Source of the DNA: Heliopora coerulea
Lineage: Eukaryota > Cnidaria > Anthozoa > Scleralcyonacea > Helioporidae
Reading direction: 5' to 3'
Assembly (NCBI GenBank): GCA_030142905.1
Contig: JASJOG010000047.1
Coordinates: 1,321,001-1,385,000, forward strand
Length of the DNA stretch: 64,000 nt
Shown here in pieces: positions 15,601 through 26,509 of this stretch (positions are counted from its first letter, which is position 1; every line of letters starts with the position of its first letter). The translations under genes and the position numbers were made by a program. The notes under the pieces were generated by a model that did no database searches, was not told the origin of the DNA, and worked only from the letters and a program-made list of their open reading frames with translations.

Positions 15601-18600
15601 TGTAAACGCAAGATTCGAGTTATATAAGAGACGAACGTGAAATGGTGATATTTCGATTTTATTACAAAATCATCTTCAGACCAAGTGACTTTACATAAAC
15701 ATACCTAGGCTTTTATATATACAAAAACCGTGATGACATCATCGGTGACGAAGAAGAACGCCTACCTGGCTATATTTACATGTCATATGTTAATAAGTAA
15801 TATCTAATAGTGGTAGGTTGTGATAACAGGATGTGACAGAGATTAAGGATGTTAAGGATGAATAGGAAAGCTGATAGAAGTATGTCTAGGTGAAAAGAGA
15901 CAACTCTTTGCTAGCCTTAAGACCTGAGTTGAGTTCTGGTTTAATAAACTTAAATAAACTTAATAATAAACTTAAGAGACTTTCGATTTCAGAATTTTCC
16001 AGGAGAGCATGTCCTCTGATCCCCTAGAAATTTTCCATCCCCCTAACATGAAACATCTTCGATCCTACACCCCTGGATTACATCATGCGAAGTTCAGCGG
16101 GGTTGAGTAAATAGATTGTTCACTTCACGTCTGTCTGTCTGTCTGTCTGTCTGATAAGGCACACTTTACTCTCGTTTAGCCACCAACTTGCATCTGCTTG
16201 TACTAGCTTAAATTGCGCGTGCAACAAGCTTAAGCGTGTTCAAATTTCGATGCAAGTTCTTTTGAGCTTGATTTCTCATTTGGCCGAAATTTTCAAGGCG
16301 TGGATAGTTTTCAAAGCAAGTAAAACGCGAGTTAGTGAGTGGACTTCCACCAATGTGCTTTCTTGTCTGGCCAAGACCCTGGAATTAATAAATCCGTTTA
16401 TCTTTTCAGTTAATCCACGATGTAGGGAAGAATCAAGAGACCTTGTAGTCCGTGGTCGCACGTTAACTGTACCCCGAGCTTGTGGGAGATTAGCTGACTT
16501 CACCTTTGCTCAATTATGTGAACAAGTAGGGTGCTATTTTGTTTTATTAAGGATTATCTTATAACTATCATATTTACTCTTACAGAAATTTCAAGTCATT
16601 TCACATGTGAAAAACATGGAATTGGGATATTTTAATGTATGAAATTTTCATCTCACCTATGGAATGGGAACGTTTTCACATGTGAAATACCTAACTAACA
16701 TGTGAAATGAACTGGTTAAAAATTTCGCGCGAAATCTTGGTGTACGAAACATGTATTTCACATGTGAAGTGAAAGATTCATATATAGAATTGAAACATCT
16801 TCATATATGAAATGGGAACGTTTTCACACATGAAATATCTAATTCACATGTAAAATGAACTGGTTCAAAATTTCATATGTGAAATCTTGGTGTAAGAAAC
16901 ATTTCACATGTGAAATGAACGATTCACATATAGAATTGAAACATTTTCACACATGAAGTGGGAACATTTTCACATATAAAATATCTAATTCACATATAAA
17001 ATGAACTGGTTCACAATTTCATATGTGAAATCTTGGTGTAAGAAACATTTCACATATGAAATGAACGATTCACATATAGAATTGAAACATTTTCACACAT
17101 GAAGTGGGAACATTTTCACATATAAAATATCTAATTCACATATAAAATGAACTGGTTCAAAATTTCATATGTGAAATCTTGGTGTATGAAACATTTATTT
17201 CACATATGAAATGGAACATTCACATATAGAATTGAAACATTTTCACATTTGAAGTGGGAAAGTTTTCACATATTAAATATCTAATTCGTACGTGAAACGA
17301 CTTGGTTCAAAATTTCATGTGCGAAATGTTGGTGTTCATTATTAAATTAGTTTTACAAATTGAAACATTTTGACCTATGAAATACCACTTTATATGTGAA
17401 ATGACGTGAAATTTTCGTAAATATACCAAAGTAGCCAGTGAACTTTACCACCCAAATTATGACTTGGATGGATCTCTGAATGTGTTATGACTTGGTGGAT
17501 CTCTGATAGATCCGAAATCAGCTTAACTCACTAGCCTACGGTCCCTCGTATCTACCTACACCTGCAGTTTGTTTGACCACTGTTTCGGGGCTATGAATGA
17601 TAACCTGTGTTTCTTCCTTTCTTCCAAGCCATTGGCAGCCAGTGACTACATCACGTTAAGTAAAAACTTTGACACCATCATAGTTCGAAGAATACCAGTA
17701 ATGAACTTGGTTCGTCGGACGGAAGCCAGGCGATTCATCACCATGATCGATACGTTCTATGACAACAAGGTAGGTTGAGTTTGATGTTTCACGAAAATGT
17801 TTGACACGTTATTCAGGTTTGCTTCGAGAATGGAGAATCTTGACTAATTCAGGAGTCATGATTGTTTTTTTCAATTAGAATACATGTATTTCTGTAAATA
17901 CTATAAATTGTTATATAAATACTAATTTCTGTATATAACATAAATTATATACAGAAATTAGTATTATGGAATAATTATATACATAATCATATCATATAAC
18001 ATTGATTTATCATTATTATCTATATCATATTGTATATATTATTGACATATAATTTACAGTATGGTATGAAAAAGAGTTATAAAGTGATATAAAGTGCGAT
18101 TTTCTTTTTCGTTTGCTTTTGTTTAAGCCTGTCTCGATTAATCCTTTCTTGCTGACACACCTCAGGATTACATTCTGTCTGAAGCTGGCGATGTTATCCA
18201 GCTGAGGAAAACCCCTGGGATGGAAAGGGTTGATGGAAGGAAAGAGAGGAATATTTCGAGAGTTATGTTTCGTTGTGATATAATTTCGAAATGTGCTCGT
18301 GTCAAGTTTTTGAAAATGCGAACTTTCTAGTATGGTTAAAATGCTCATAGAAACTGGTGCTCTGACTAATCTTGAAGTGGGGACGTAACCATTATTTAGG
18401 TGAAGATAATCTGTTCAGCGGAGGCTGTGCCAAAAAACTTGTTTCAAGTGTCTGCAGTCTCAAAGCAACAAAAGGAAGACCAAAGGCAACTCATGGATGA
18501 CCTTGGCATTACTGAAGTAAGTGATGTCTATGTTAGGGTAACTGTTATGTATGTTTCATACAGGGCTGATTTAGGAGACACTTTTCAAGTATATCATTTG

Positions 18601-21500
18601 AACTACACCTTTTTCGGATCAAATTCAGAAATTTCCAATTGAATTTCAGATTATTCAAGTGAAATTCAGAAATTTCCAAACGAATTTCAGATAGTTCAAA
18701 TCAAATTCAGAAATTTCCAATTGAATTTCAGATATTTCAAGTGAAATTCAGAACTTTCCAAACGAATTTCAGATAATTCTAATCAAAATCAGAAATTTCC
18801 AAATGAATTTAAGATAAATCAATTTCAAATTCAGAAATGTCCAAATGTATTTCCAATAATTCAAATCAATTTTAGATAGTTCCAAATGCATTTCAGAATA
18901 TTAATAAATTTCGGACACTTTTGTTTTATTATACATATCAATTTACAAAATACATCGCACAACAATATTAAAGAGGTAAATAAAATAAAACAACAGAAGC
19001 ATTAGGCTCCTACGTCCATGTCTTCCAAATTAAGCGCACGCTGGAAAAAGCCTTGTGCATGTTGACATGCATTTACAATATCCCGTGGAGCGATTTGTCT
19101 CATAGCATTATCAAGTAGTCCTTCGACGTAAGCCAGACGTTGTTCACCCACTGCGGGAGGTTCAACTTGCGGAACTCGCATTTGCTGTCTTACAACGGCT
19201 TTCATTTTGCTCCAAATTGTCTCCACGGGATTCAGCATTGGAGAGTACGGTCCCGAACGACAGATAATTAACCCTGGGTAGTCATTTACGCATTCTTCAA
19301 ACTTTGAGTGACAAGGTGCATTGTCACAGACGAGAACTACGGAGTCAATTCTTACTCCAGCCGGAAGATTCTGTAGCATCTCCAAATCCCAAGTCTTTAC
19401 TGTATCGGATTTAAAAGCTCCACGACGTCTTGTGCTGTGAATCATCTGATATGCAGATATTGCACACACAACATGAACATTTGGTCCCTTAGAAGTTGGT
19501 AGCGGCATAACTGCTCTGTCACCAACACGTGCGCGACCATGAGACCTTCTACAGAAAAGGTTAATATTGGTTTTATCCATCCAAATAATCATTTTGCCTT
19601 CTCGCATGTGCTCACTAATTCTTGCAACATACTGGCGCCGAAGCTCCTTGTTGGCGTCACTATTCATTGTTGCAGGAATAGCATGTGCCTTTTTCAGGGT
19701 TATGAGTTTCCCATTCAAGTACTTGTGGATAGTTGATTTACTAAGGTGAACTCCAAATGCTTGTTGTGTTCTCTCTGACAACTGGTTTAAAGTTAAACCA
19801 GGGTCCTTTTCGATCATGGCCACAACGTCATCTATTTGATCATCAGTTAGCTTCTCCTGACGTCCACCTTTGGGTTTTGGATGTTCAGCATCAGCGCGAA
19901 TCCAGGTATACGCAGTTTTTGTATTTCACTCCTAACTGTTCGGCAAGCTCTCGCCAATTTCCGCCATTATTAGCTAACCTGACAATTCTTTCCCGATCAG
20001 CAAGCGATATTTGAGAGTAAGGACCACGTTGCATATTTCTCTGCACATCAACAAATTGTCAATAGTGATAAGGTAATTTATTTGGAAATTATGAATATCA
20101 ATTGGAAATGTCTGAAATCCCTATGGACATCTCTGATCATTATTTGGAAGTGTCTGATATTCACTCAGACAATCTGAATATCATATGGAAACGTCTGAAA
20201 TCCCTTTGGACATTTCTGATTATTATTTGGAAATGTCTGAAATTCACTTAGACAATCTGAATATCATATGGAAACGTCTGAAATCCCTTTGGACATTTCT
20301 GAATATCATTTGCAAACATCTGAAATCCATATGGAAAATCTGAATATCATTTGGAAATATCTGAAATCATTTTGGAAATTTCTGAATTCCATTGAAAAAA
20401 GGTGTAGAAGAAGCCGAAGTGCGAGATGCCAAGCAGTTTTAAATCGCTGGATGAATAACTGGTGTTTCAATATCTTAGCATATTTCCACCATGCTACAGA
20501 TATTAAATTTAAGTACAAAAAGCCACCTATTAAGCATAATTCAAAATCTTAGTCCCGCTTTTCCGTCTCTTTAGTCATCAGCTCAGAGAATGTGAGACTA
20601 TTTGGACAATTTTCTCCAGTTTTTGCGGGTTTTTTTGTCGATCCTCTAAAAGCCTGTGTCTCATAGATCAGTCCTTCGCGCCAGTTTTCAACTTTTGTAT
20701 TTTTGTGTACCTCCTTTAAGAATCAGAATCTGCAAAAATTATGGAACGGAAAGTTGCTTTTTTCGCACGCGCTTCGCGTCACGGTTTGTTGCTAACGTAA
20801 CACGAAATTCAGAAAGCTTTTCGTTCGTTCTTGAAGTTTTCCACGGACTTAAGGGTCGAATAAACGTTGTACTAAGTATGAGATTTGTGCACGTTTTTGT
20901 TCTGCAGATATTTGAGTCATAAATATTCAATCTGATGTCACAATTGGTGAGCTGTACACAAACTTGAAACTTGTAGTTTTTATGGATAAAACGCAAGATC
21001 CCTGTCCATTTAAGATGGAAGAGTAATATATGGTCGAAAATAGCTTAAACGTTTTGAGTGTCGGTTATACGCAGAAACGAAGTTCACTCTTTATCAAATC
21101 ACAAAATTTTTTCGCTATGTTGACCCAGGATTGAATAAAAGGACTCTTTAAAGTGCAATTCGGCAAACTCTCATGTAAGGAACAGTCTTTCCACAAAAGA
21201 AAAAAAAAGTCGAAAATTTTCTTCAATTCCACCTTTAATTCCCTCACCGTGATAACTACTTTACCACTAAAACATCGAAATACATCCGAACTGGAATGTT
21301 CAGATGGAAGTAACATTTTGTAAACTTTATAGTTTTTAACGTTGATTCAATCTTTTTTCCAGAATGAAGGTGCTAGTTTGAGCATGTTTACCGCAGAGGA
21401 AGAACTGTTTGCTTTTGATCGTACGGTTTCTAGACTTACTGAAATGCAAACTAGACTTTACTGGGAAAGTGCATTACTAAGGGACAAGAAAACCGACTAA
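1132..21500 (+). CDS. AFG1L: AFG1-like mitochondrial ATPase, 14 exons, complete
   Basis: Exons: 1132-1246, 3370-3515, 4007-4055, 6475-6576, 7684-7817, 8863-8962, 11941-11999, 13141-13192, 14130-14160, 14932-15002, 16410-16525, 17629-17769, 18400-18516, 21363-21500. All are GT-AG and all phases join, giving 1371 nt (456 aa plus stop), close to the ~480 aa of animal AFG1L/LACE1. Exon 1 encodes an Arg- and Ser-rich, acid-poor leader typical of mitochondrial import. Walker A (GSVGCGKT) is split by the exon 3/4 junction, with Cys where Thr or Ser is common. Walker B (LLCFDEFQ) ends exon 5. The sensor-like stretch [12 protein letters not shown] lies in exon 6, and the family C-terminal motifs LSKNFDTI and [12 protein letters not shown] are in exon 12. 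Family knowledge: AFG1 proteins are P-loop ATPases of the mitochondrial inner membrane/matrix side that help degrade or assemble respiratory-chain subunits. The exon 3 acceptor at 4007 was chosen by phase; an AG ten bases upstream breaks the frame. Confidence 0.95.
1690..2825 (+). mobile_element. 5'-truncated non-LTR retrotransposon (LINE) with reverse transcriptase fragment
   Basis: This insert lies in AFG1L intron 1. A frame from 1701 reads [11 protein letters not shown], a reverse-transcriptase (RT) motif. After a frameshift the frame 1790-2533 continues with [20 protein letters not shown], the FVDD catalytic-box variant of YADD, and downstream thumb-like sequence ([16 protein letters not shown]). 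Residual LINE-like coding continues past the stop in another frame to about 2710, and an AT-rich 3' tail ends near AATAAACA at about 2820. The N-terminal endonuclease is absent and at least two frame breaks are present, so it is dead. CR1/Jockey-like clade membership is a guess from RT style. Confidence 0.88.
3601..3646. repeat. (TTA)n microsatellite
   Basis: About 14 uninterrupted TTA/ATT triplets in AFG1L intron 2. On the minus strand it lies at the 3' side of the tRNA-like SINE at 3655-3785 and so may be that element's expanded trinucleotide tail. Confidence 0.95.
3655..3785 (-). mobile_element. tRNA-derived SINE copy (family shared with 47.34 kb)
   Basis: The reverse strand reads a degenerate tRNA: TAGCTCAATGGTTAGAGC (A-box-like), an anticodon arm TCTCA...TCAGA, then a damaged T arm. 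It continues into a tail (CTCAGAAAGTTTTTCTGAG, AGCTTGAGAATAT) that matches the copy at 47338-47460. The shared non-tRNA tail shows that both are SINEs, not tRNA genes. Confidence 0.75.
3786..8700. other. AFG1L introns 2-5, mostly unremarkable AT-rich DNA
   Basis: Outside the exons listed under AFG1L this stretch holds a second ATT/ATC microsatellite (about 3872-3921), an ATATCATATG low-complexity patch (about 5895-5965) and one dispersed GGGAGAT/GGGTTAA-type repeat copy near 6120-6185. The rest shows no gene or element that I can support. Confidence 0.5.
8703..8770 (-). mobile_element. tRNA-like SINE head fragment
   Basis: The reverse strand contains a B-box (GAGTTCGAATCCC) preceded by a tRNA-like arm (GGAGCAGCGGTCTGGTAACC). 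There is no good acceptor stem or continuation, so this is a SINE head or tRNA pseudogene and not a working tRNA. A similar B-box relic (GAGTTCGATCCCTG) lies on the minus strand at about 10445-10500. Confidence 0.45.
9040..9900. mobile_element. fold-back repeat with GAAGATG...CGAAACGTCAGT ends, interrupted by a MITE
   Basis: The left arm (about 9060-9161 and 9518-9560) and right arm (about 9800-9890) match, in opposite orientation, the termini seen intact at 43190-43445 and 47545-47765: a GGTTTGAACCTGGGAGAATCG-like start, a CTTGAG...AAGACTG segment, then ACGTTTCGAC and GTCATCTTCAG. The left arm is split by the hAT-like MITE at 9170-9517. The middle (about 9560-9800) holds unique sequence. No coding capacity was recognised. 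Confidence 0.7.
9170..9517. mobile_element. hAT-like MITE with exact 8-bp target-site duplication
   Basis: The left end reads CAGTGGCATAGCCAGG and the right end CCTGGCTACGCGCTTG, which are imperfect terminal inverted repeats. Identical octamers GTTGTGAC flank it at 9162-9169 and 9518-9525. The 8-bp duplication and the CAGTGGCGTAGCC-type end are typical of hAT-superfamily non-autonomous elements. Removing it rejoins the interrupted fold-back repeat, which proves a nested insertion. A relative lies at 50461-50893. Confidence 0.88.
10733..10990 (-). mobile_element. tRNA-derived SINE, copy 1 of 3
   Basis: This is the reverse-orientation copy of the element at 63405-63685. It shares TCACATGTGA, GTCCAGTT, the ACTGGACCCATGA-type block, TACTGGACCTC and the terminal ATAAATAAAGAC tail. 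The tRNA-like head is the most diverged part. The short open frames on both strands here are SINE sequence, not genes. Confidence 0.88.
11119..11366. mobile_element. MITE with TTAA flanks
   Basis: Terminal inverted repeats begin TTAAGCCTGGTTCTCATATA on the left and end TATATGAGAACCAGGCTTTAA on the right. A second inner copy of GGTTCTCATATAATCATAACG lies near 11295. TTAA at both edges matches the target preference of piggyBac-type elements, but no transposase is present, so the assignment is tentative. It lies in AFG1L intron 6. Confidence 0.72.
12050..13090. other. AFG1L intron 7, no supported feature
   Basis: A direct repeat of CCTATTCCTGGC / CCCATTCCTGGC plus AGCCTTTTT occurs near 12072 and 12319, and a triple GGAATGTGCTTT occurs near 12540. 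The open frame 12689-13030 (+) has no family resemblance and no splice context. Nothing else is supported. Confidence 0.4.
15644..15682 (-). ncRNA. hammerhead-like hairpin, non-canonical
   Basis: The reverse strand reads GGT, CTGAAGA, an extra T, a perfect 6-bp hairpin (GATTTT with AAAATC), GAAA, TATC, then ACC complementary to the leading GGT. It resembles a hammerhead core with one unpaired base before helix II. It shares the CTGAAGAT-stem-GAAA layout with the hairpins near 43.3 and 47.7 kb despite different stem sequence. Activity is not shown. Confidence 0.35.
16131..16155. repeat. (CTGT)n microsatellite
   Basis: About six CTGT tetramers in AFG1L intron 10. Confidence 0.9.
16560..17420. 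repeat. palindrome-rich ~148-bp tandem array
   Basis: About five to six diverged units with spacing of roughly 142-150 bp (GAACTGGTT-type landmarks near 16706, 16858, 17004, 17146 and 17300). Each is rich in self-complementary TTCACATGTGAA / TTCATATGTGAAAT words. It fills most of AFG1L intron 11 and has no coding capacity. Confidence 0.85.
18606..20404 (-). mobile_element. Tc1/mariner-type DNA transposon, ~1.8 kb
   Basis: TA dinucleotides flank inverted ends that begin CACCTTTTT and carry ATTCAGAAATTTCC. Each end is extended by iterated GAAATTTCCAATTGAATTTCAG-like words, in direct repeats at 18640-18905 and in the inverse sense at 20060-20395. The interior encodes a DDE transposase on the minus strand. 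It sits in AFG1L intron 13. TA duplication plus a DDE transposase supports the IS630/Tc1/mariner superfamily. Confidence 0.88.
19002..20034 (-). pseudogene. IS630/Tc1/mariner DDE transposase with one frameshift
   Basis: The start ATG is at 20034 and the stop at 19002. The N-terminal part reads as a helix-turn-helix region ([17 protein letters not shown]). One extra A in the AAAAA run near 19916-19921 shifts the frame, and the other frame then continues with no further stop to 19002. The catalytic region is intact: MDKTN (first Asp), [10 protein letters not shown] (second Asp) and [10 protein letters not shown] (Glu), with 33 residues between the last two acids. The single homopolymer indel could be a real inactivating mutation or a sequencing error. 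The remainder looks young, with no other stops. Confidence 0.87.
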
Positions 21501-22560
21501 GAACAGTTGGTAGCAGAACTTATAACAGATAATGTATGGTATTGGTATACCCGTTGTTTGCTGGCAAACAGCTATTTAAGATTTGGGCAGTCCATTTAAT
21601 ATACCCCTTAATGTCCGCGATATATGTATTTTTTAAAAAATCATGAGATTTTTAGCATATTTGTACAGTACAACGAAACTGGATTAGACTACTTGTGCCT
21701 CAGTACAATTGAAATATAGAAATCTGGATTTTATTACGTTGGACTGCATGTTGGTGGACTTTGAAGAGCTCCCCTCTAAAAGCACAAACCCACATGCATG
21801 GTAGCCCTAACAATTTTACTCCATAGTTTTATCAGATTTCGCTTGTTAGATCGTTAATGCCCGTTTACCCCAAGACAACAAAGCCTTGTCATTGTCATCT
21901 TCGTGTATTTTTTCGGGCCAATTTACACGATACGATTGTCGCTGTTTTACGAATATTATTCTTGGCATTGGTATTCCTTTTACGATTGCAGTTTCCGCCA
22001 GGTGAATCAATTGTCGATATACGCCGGAGTTTACTGTACTGAAAAATTGACTTTTAACCACGATGCTTTGCGAAGTTAAATTAGCACTAATAACAGCTTT
22101 AGGTTCATTCTTTAGAATGAAGAGGAAATTTTGTCATGATTAAAAAAAGTTATATCGTGAAATTTCTATTTCATGTTCCTTGAGTATGATTCTGAAACGT
22201 GACATTCAACACATTCTGAAACATTCTGAAACATTCTGAATGTTCTTGTTAACAGGAATTAAGCTGGTAAGAGCTTTCGACCGAGCAAATTTAGTCGTTT
22301 TGAAACGGTATACATTTACTACACGGGAAGGATTGCGGATAAATGTGCAAGTCGTGTTTTCTCAGGTACTGTCGATTGTACTTGAAGTACCAATGAAGTT
22401 AAAGTTAAGCTTGTTTTTTGACAGCGATTTTGAAACGGTAAAAGAACATCTTCGATGGTTTTTCGTGTATCTCATCGCCTTGAGGTAATTTAATTTATTT
22501 GATATGTAAATTGAGACTACTGCGATGTATTTTATGGTACCCAACATTTTCTCAATTGAA
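21501..22560. other. 3' flank of AFG1L
   Basis: This holds the AFG1L 3' untranslated region and flanking DNA. I see no strong AATAAA close to the stop. A triple ACATTCTGAA lies at about 22210-22245. Open frames here (21846-22061 - and 22240-22488 +) have no recognisable domain. Confidence 0.4.
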
Positions 22561-22639
22561 AATCAGTTGCCCCCACGGAAAGTCTGTTGACAATACGATG
22601 GGATCAGTCTCATAGCGTTTGGTCTCGTGCACGGTTTGA

Positions 22640-23480
22640 AGTAATTTTGTTTGATTTTTCCCCGACAGGATCAGTTTTCTGCCATTTTACTCTGACTAAC
22701 GCCAAACGATTTTACTGGTCAAGGGGAGATATCCTGTTGGGAAAAGGTTATAACAAACGCATGTATAACTGTTAATTAACTATTTCCCGACAGGATTAGT
22801 CTTCTATCACTTTACTCTGGATAACACCAGACCATTTTGCTTGTCAACGGGAGATGTCCCGTTGGGAAAAGGTTATAACAAACTCATGTATAACCGTTAA
22901 TTAACTATTTCCCGATAGGATTAGTCTTCTATCATTTTACTCTGGATAACACCAGACCATTTTGCTTGTCAACGGGAGATGTCCCGTTGGGAAAAGGTTA
23001 TAGTTATCTCTATACTACTTCCTGGCAGGATCAGTCTTACATCATTTTACTTCAGCTAACGTCAGAACATTTTACTTGGCAAGGCGAGAAGAGATCCTGT
23101 CGGGAAAGGGTTCTAACTATCTCAACTATAACTATTACGATTAACTCTTTCTCGACAAGATCAGTCTTCTATCATTTTAGTCTGGGTAATGTCAGACCAT
23201 TTTATTTGTTAAGGGGAGATATCCTATCTGGAAAGGATTCTAAGTCTCTAAATTATAACTATTGCGATCAACTCTTTCCCAGCAGGATCAATCTTCTGTT
23301 ATTTTAGTCTAATACTAGACGATTTTATTCATCAATAGGAGACATCTTGCTGGAAAGAGTTAGAACTATCTCAATTAACTCTTTCCTAGCAGGATGTCTT
23401 CAATTATTTTACTCAGGCTAACACCAAAGGGTTTAACTTGTTATGGAGTGTGAGGTTCTGTCCTGAAAGGGTTTACATTA
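22640..23480. repeat. ~122-bp tandem array of a dispersed GGGAGAT/GGGAAAG repeat
   Basis: About seven units with CAGGAT(C/T)AGTCTTCT landmarks near 22668, 22793, 22917, 23032, 23157, 23285 and 23390. Each holds ATCATTTTACTCTGG, CACCAGACCATTTT, GGGAGAT and a GGGAAA(A/G)GGTT end, with inverted CTTTCCC. Single dispersed relatives occur near 6120-6185, 32565-32665, 37160-37250, 39105-39205, 51085-51195 and 58070-58200, so a dispersed MITE-like unit appears to have been amplified in tandem here. Confidence 0.82.
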
Positions 23481-23964
23481 AAGATATCGTTTTTCAATGA
23501 GTCAAAGTGCCGGGTACCACGATAATTGCGTCACAAATGATCTGATTTACGTGCAAAACAAACTGAAATGTCTCAAAAGTGTACTGGCGAAAAAACTATG
23601 GCACGTGTTCCTTTATCATTTCACCAATGTATTCAAGTCAGGCAAACTTAGTTTCCAATTTCATTGGGACTTCAAGAGACATTATCACATACTCCTGGTT
23701 GTAGGATCGCATCGTGTGGGTGGGGCTTCAGTTATCTGCCTGGTGTGAGGATTTTGATGATTATCCAACTCTGGTCAAGTCAACTAAAGAAAACATTCGG
23801 ATGTCAGGGGTAGAATTTGAACCTGAGCCGTTGGGTTACCTTGCCAGCGCACTGCTGCAGTTGGAATTGAGCTGTCGGGCTAGTGGGAGCGCAGTTTGAG
23901 TTTTGTCGTTCATGAATGTATTGTTAACTGAGTGATGGGCCCTTGCGATAACATGGTTGGTTGA

Positions 23965-24600
23965 ACTATTTGATTTCTTATATGATTTGGTTTGCCGATT
24001 GATTTGATTTGAGGACTTATTTGATTTGTTGACTGATTTGATTTGTTGACTGATTTGATTTGTTGACTGATTTGATTTGTTGACTGACTTGATTTGTTGA
24101 CTGACTTGATTTGTTGGCCGATTTGATTTGTTGGCCGATTTGATTTGTTTATTGATTTGTTGATTGATTTCATTTGTTAAAGGATTTGACTTGTTAATTA
24201 TTTGATTTGTCGATTGATTTCATTTTTTGAATGATTTGATTAGTTGATTGATTTGATTTGTTAATAGTTTAGATTAGTAGATAGATTTGATTTGTTGATA
24301 GATTTGATTTGTTGATTAGTTTGATTTGTTGGTTAGATTGATTTGTTAATTGATTTGATTTGTTGATTGATATGATTTCTTGGACCTAAAATTATTACCC
24401 GCCGACAATTTGAAAACAATAATTTTTAAAACCCAAGATTTGAGTTAAGTATACAACGGATTTGAGTTAAGTATACAATATATTGAGAATATACAAGATA
24501 AGCTTTTTCGAAGTTTGTTGTATTGTTGATTTGTAGATTCATTTGATTTGTTGACTGATTTGATTTATCGATTGATTAATTGGTTGCTTTTTCATTTAAT
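23965..24600. repeat. TTGATTTG-type minisatellite
   Basis: Iterations of GATTTGTTGACTGATTT / TTGATTGATTTGATTTG, about 15 bp, dense at 23965-24400 and resuming at 24525-24600. The Asn/Lys/Ser-repeat open frame on the minus strand (23910-24173) is a by-product. Confidence 0.9.
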
Positions 24601-24674
24601 TGTAGGAAAGTTAAGAAACTTCAGTTGTCTTGCTCTTTCATTGTTTTGTTATCACTCCATACTCTGACCCATAT

Positions 24675-24690
24675 CCTAACCCTAACCCTT
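24675..24690. repeat. short telomere-like CCTAAC run
   Basis: Two and a half CCCTAA units. A longer run is at 45678-45707. The stretch after it (24700-25090) contains only iterated GGTATATCGG words near 24960-25060. Confidence 0.6.
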
Positions 24691-25339
24691 GAAACTCGCA
24701 GTTTCCTGAAATTGAGGGATTTTACCGGGAATTCTTTGTGAGTCACTCGTTTTTCCCACCTAAACTTTCCGGTCTGTACGAACAACTTATTACACGGCTA
24801 GGCAGTCAATTAGTGCACGTCATTTTGTCCTACAGACCGGATAGCGAACTCAGATCATTGATATTTGATGCCAAGTCTAAATTTATAGTATGAAGACATC
24901 GCTAGCAACAAGAAATGTCTAGTCCACTAATATAATTCTCATCTGTACCTGAAACCGGTGCGTCTTTTGGTATATCAAAAATTCGGTATATCCGGAAAAT
25001 TGCGATATATCGGAAATTTCGGTATATCGGTATGAACCGATACGGGATTCAATACCGCTATTTTCGATATGTCGGTATACCAACCCACATTACTGCGGTA
25101 TCTTGGTCTTCGAATGGCGGATCTGGAGAGCGTCAAAATTACGAAACGTTATCAGCAACCGCTTTCAAATTCTTCCGGAAATTTTTACCCCTAAAAATTC
25201 AGTTTTATGGCGAAATCGCTCGAGCAGCTGTCGAAGAGTATTATTCAGGTGAGTATCCTGTGTTGAACTTACTTGAGAAATTTTAAAATCATTATTCGTC
25301 GAAATATCAAATTCTCGTGGGATTTGACACTTCGTCATA

Positions 25340-26500
25340 CTAAGCGAAAACTCGGTTTTTCAGTTGGTGTAATAAATCCCTTGGGAATTGGAATTCCCAT
25401 GGGATTTGTTACACCAAGTCCAAATCGGCCAAAATTCAATTTTTCAGTTCGTGCAATAAGTCCCAAGGGAATTACAGACGAAAGTGAAAAGTTGGTTAAT
25501 TCCCAAGGGAATTCTAATTTTCATGAGATTTATCATACCAAGTCAAAATCAATCAAAATTCGAATTTTCAGTTGGTGTAATAAATCCCAAGGGAATTAAG
25601 TTGAAAAAGTGAAAAATTGGTGAATTCCCAAGGGAATTCTTACACCAAGTCAAAATCAGCCAAAATGCCATTTTTCAGTTGGTGTAATAAATCCCAAGGC
25701 AATTAAGTTGAAAAAGTGAAAAATTAGTAAATTCCCAAGGGAATTCTTACACCAAGTCAAAATCAGCCAAAATGCCATTTTTCAGTTGGTGTAGTAAATC
25801 CCAAAGGAATTCCAATTCCCAAGGGAATTAAATTGAAAAAGTGAAAAATTGGTGAATTCCCAAGGGAATTCTTACACCAAGTCAAAAGCAGCAAAAATAC
25901 CATTTTTCAGTAAGTGTAATAAATCCCAAGGGAATTATGTAGAAAAGTGAAAAATTAGTTAATTCCCAAGGGAATTCTTACACCAAGTCAAAATCAGCAA
26001 AAATTCGATTTTTCAGTTGGTGTAATAAATCCCATGGGAATTTTAATTGTGAAGGGAATTCAAGTCAAAAGTGAAAAATTGATCAATTCCTTTGGGAAGT
26101 GGAATTCCCCTGGGGCTTATTACACCAACTCAAAATTGACCAAAATTCAATTTTTGAGTTGGTGTAATAAATCCCAAGGGAATTACAGTCAAAAGTTGGT
26201 TAATTCCAAAGGGAATTCTAATTGATATGGGATTGGTTACACCAAGTCCAAATTGGCCAAAATTCGATTTTTCAGTTGGTGTAATAAATCCCAAGGGAAT
26301 TACAGTCAAAAGTGGAAAGTTGGTTAATTCCCATGGGATTTGTTACACCAACTCAAAATCGACCAAAAATTCGATTTTTCAGTTGGTGTAATAAATCTCA
26401 TGGGAATACCAAATCCCAAGGGAATTTAAAGTCAAAAGTGAAAAATTGATTATTTCCTCTGGGAATTGTTACACAAAGTCAAAAAGTTTATTTCATGGGA
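25340..26500. repeat. ~120-bp tandem array with AATTCCC/GGGAATT palindromes
   Basis: About nine to ten units. Each carries TTTTTCAGTTGGTGTAATAA, ATCCCAAGGGAATT, GTGAAAAATTGGT and the inverted counterparts CTTACACCAAGTC and AATTCCCAAGGGAATT. A short dispersed relative lies at about 42280-42380 and 42680-42740, split by a mariner-like MITE. Confidence 0.88.
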
Positions 26501-26509
26501 TTTAGTTTT

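Noticed and set aside
22240..22488. 82-codon plus-strand open frame
   Set aside because: No domain, splice signal or codon pattern; an overlapping minus-strand frame is also open.
23910..24173. Asn/Lys/Ser-repeat open frame
   Set aside because: By-product of the TTGATTTG minisatellite.
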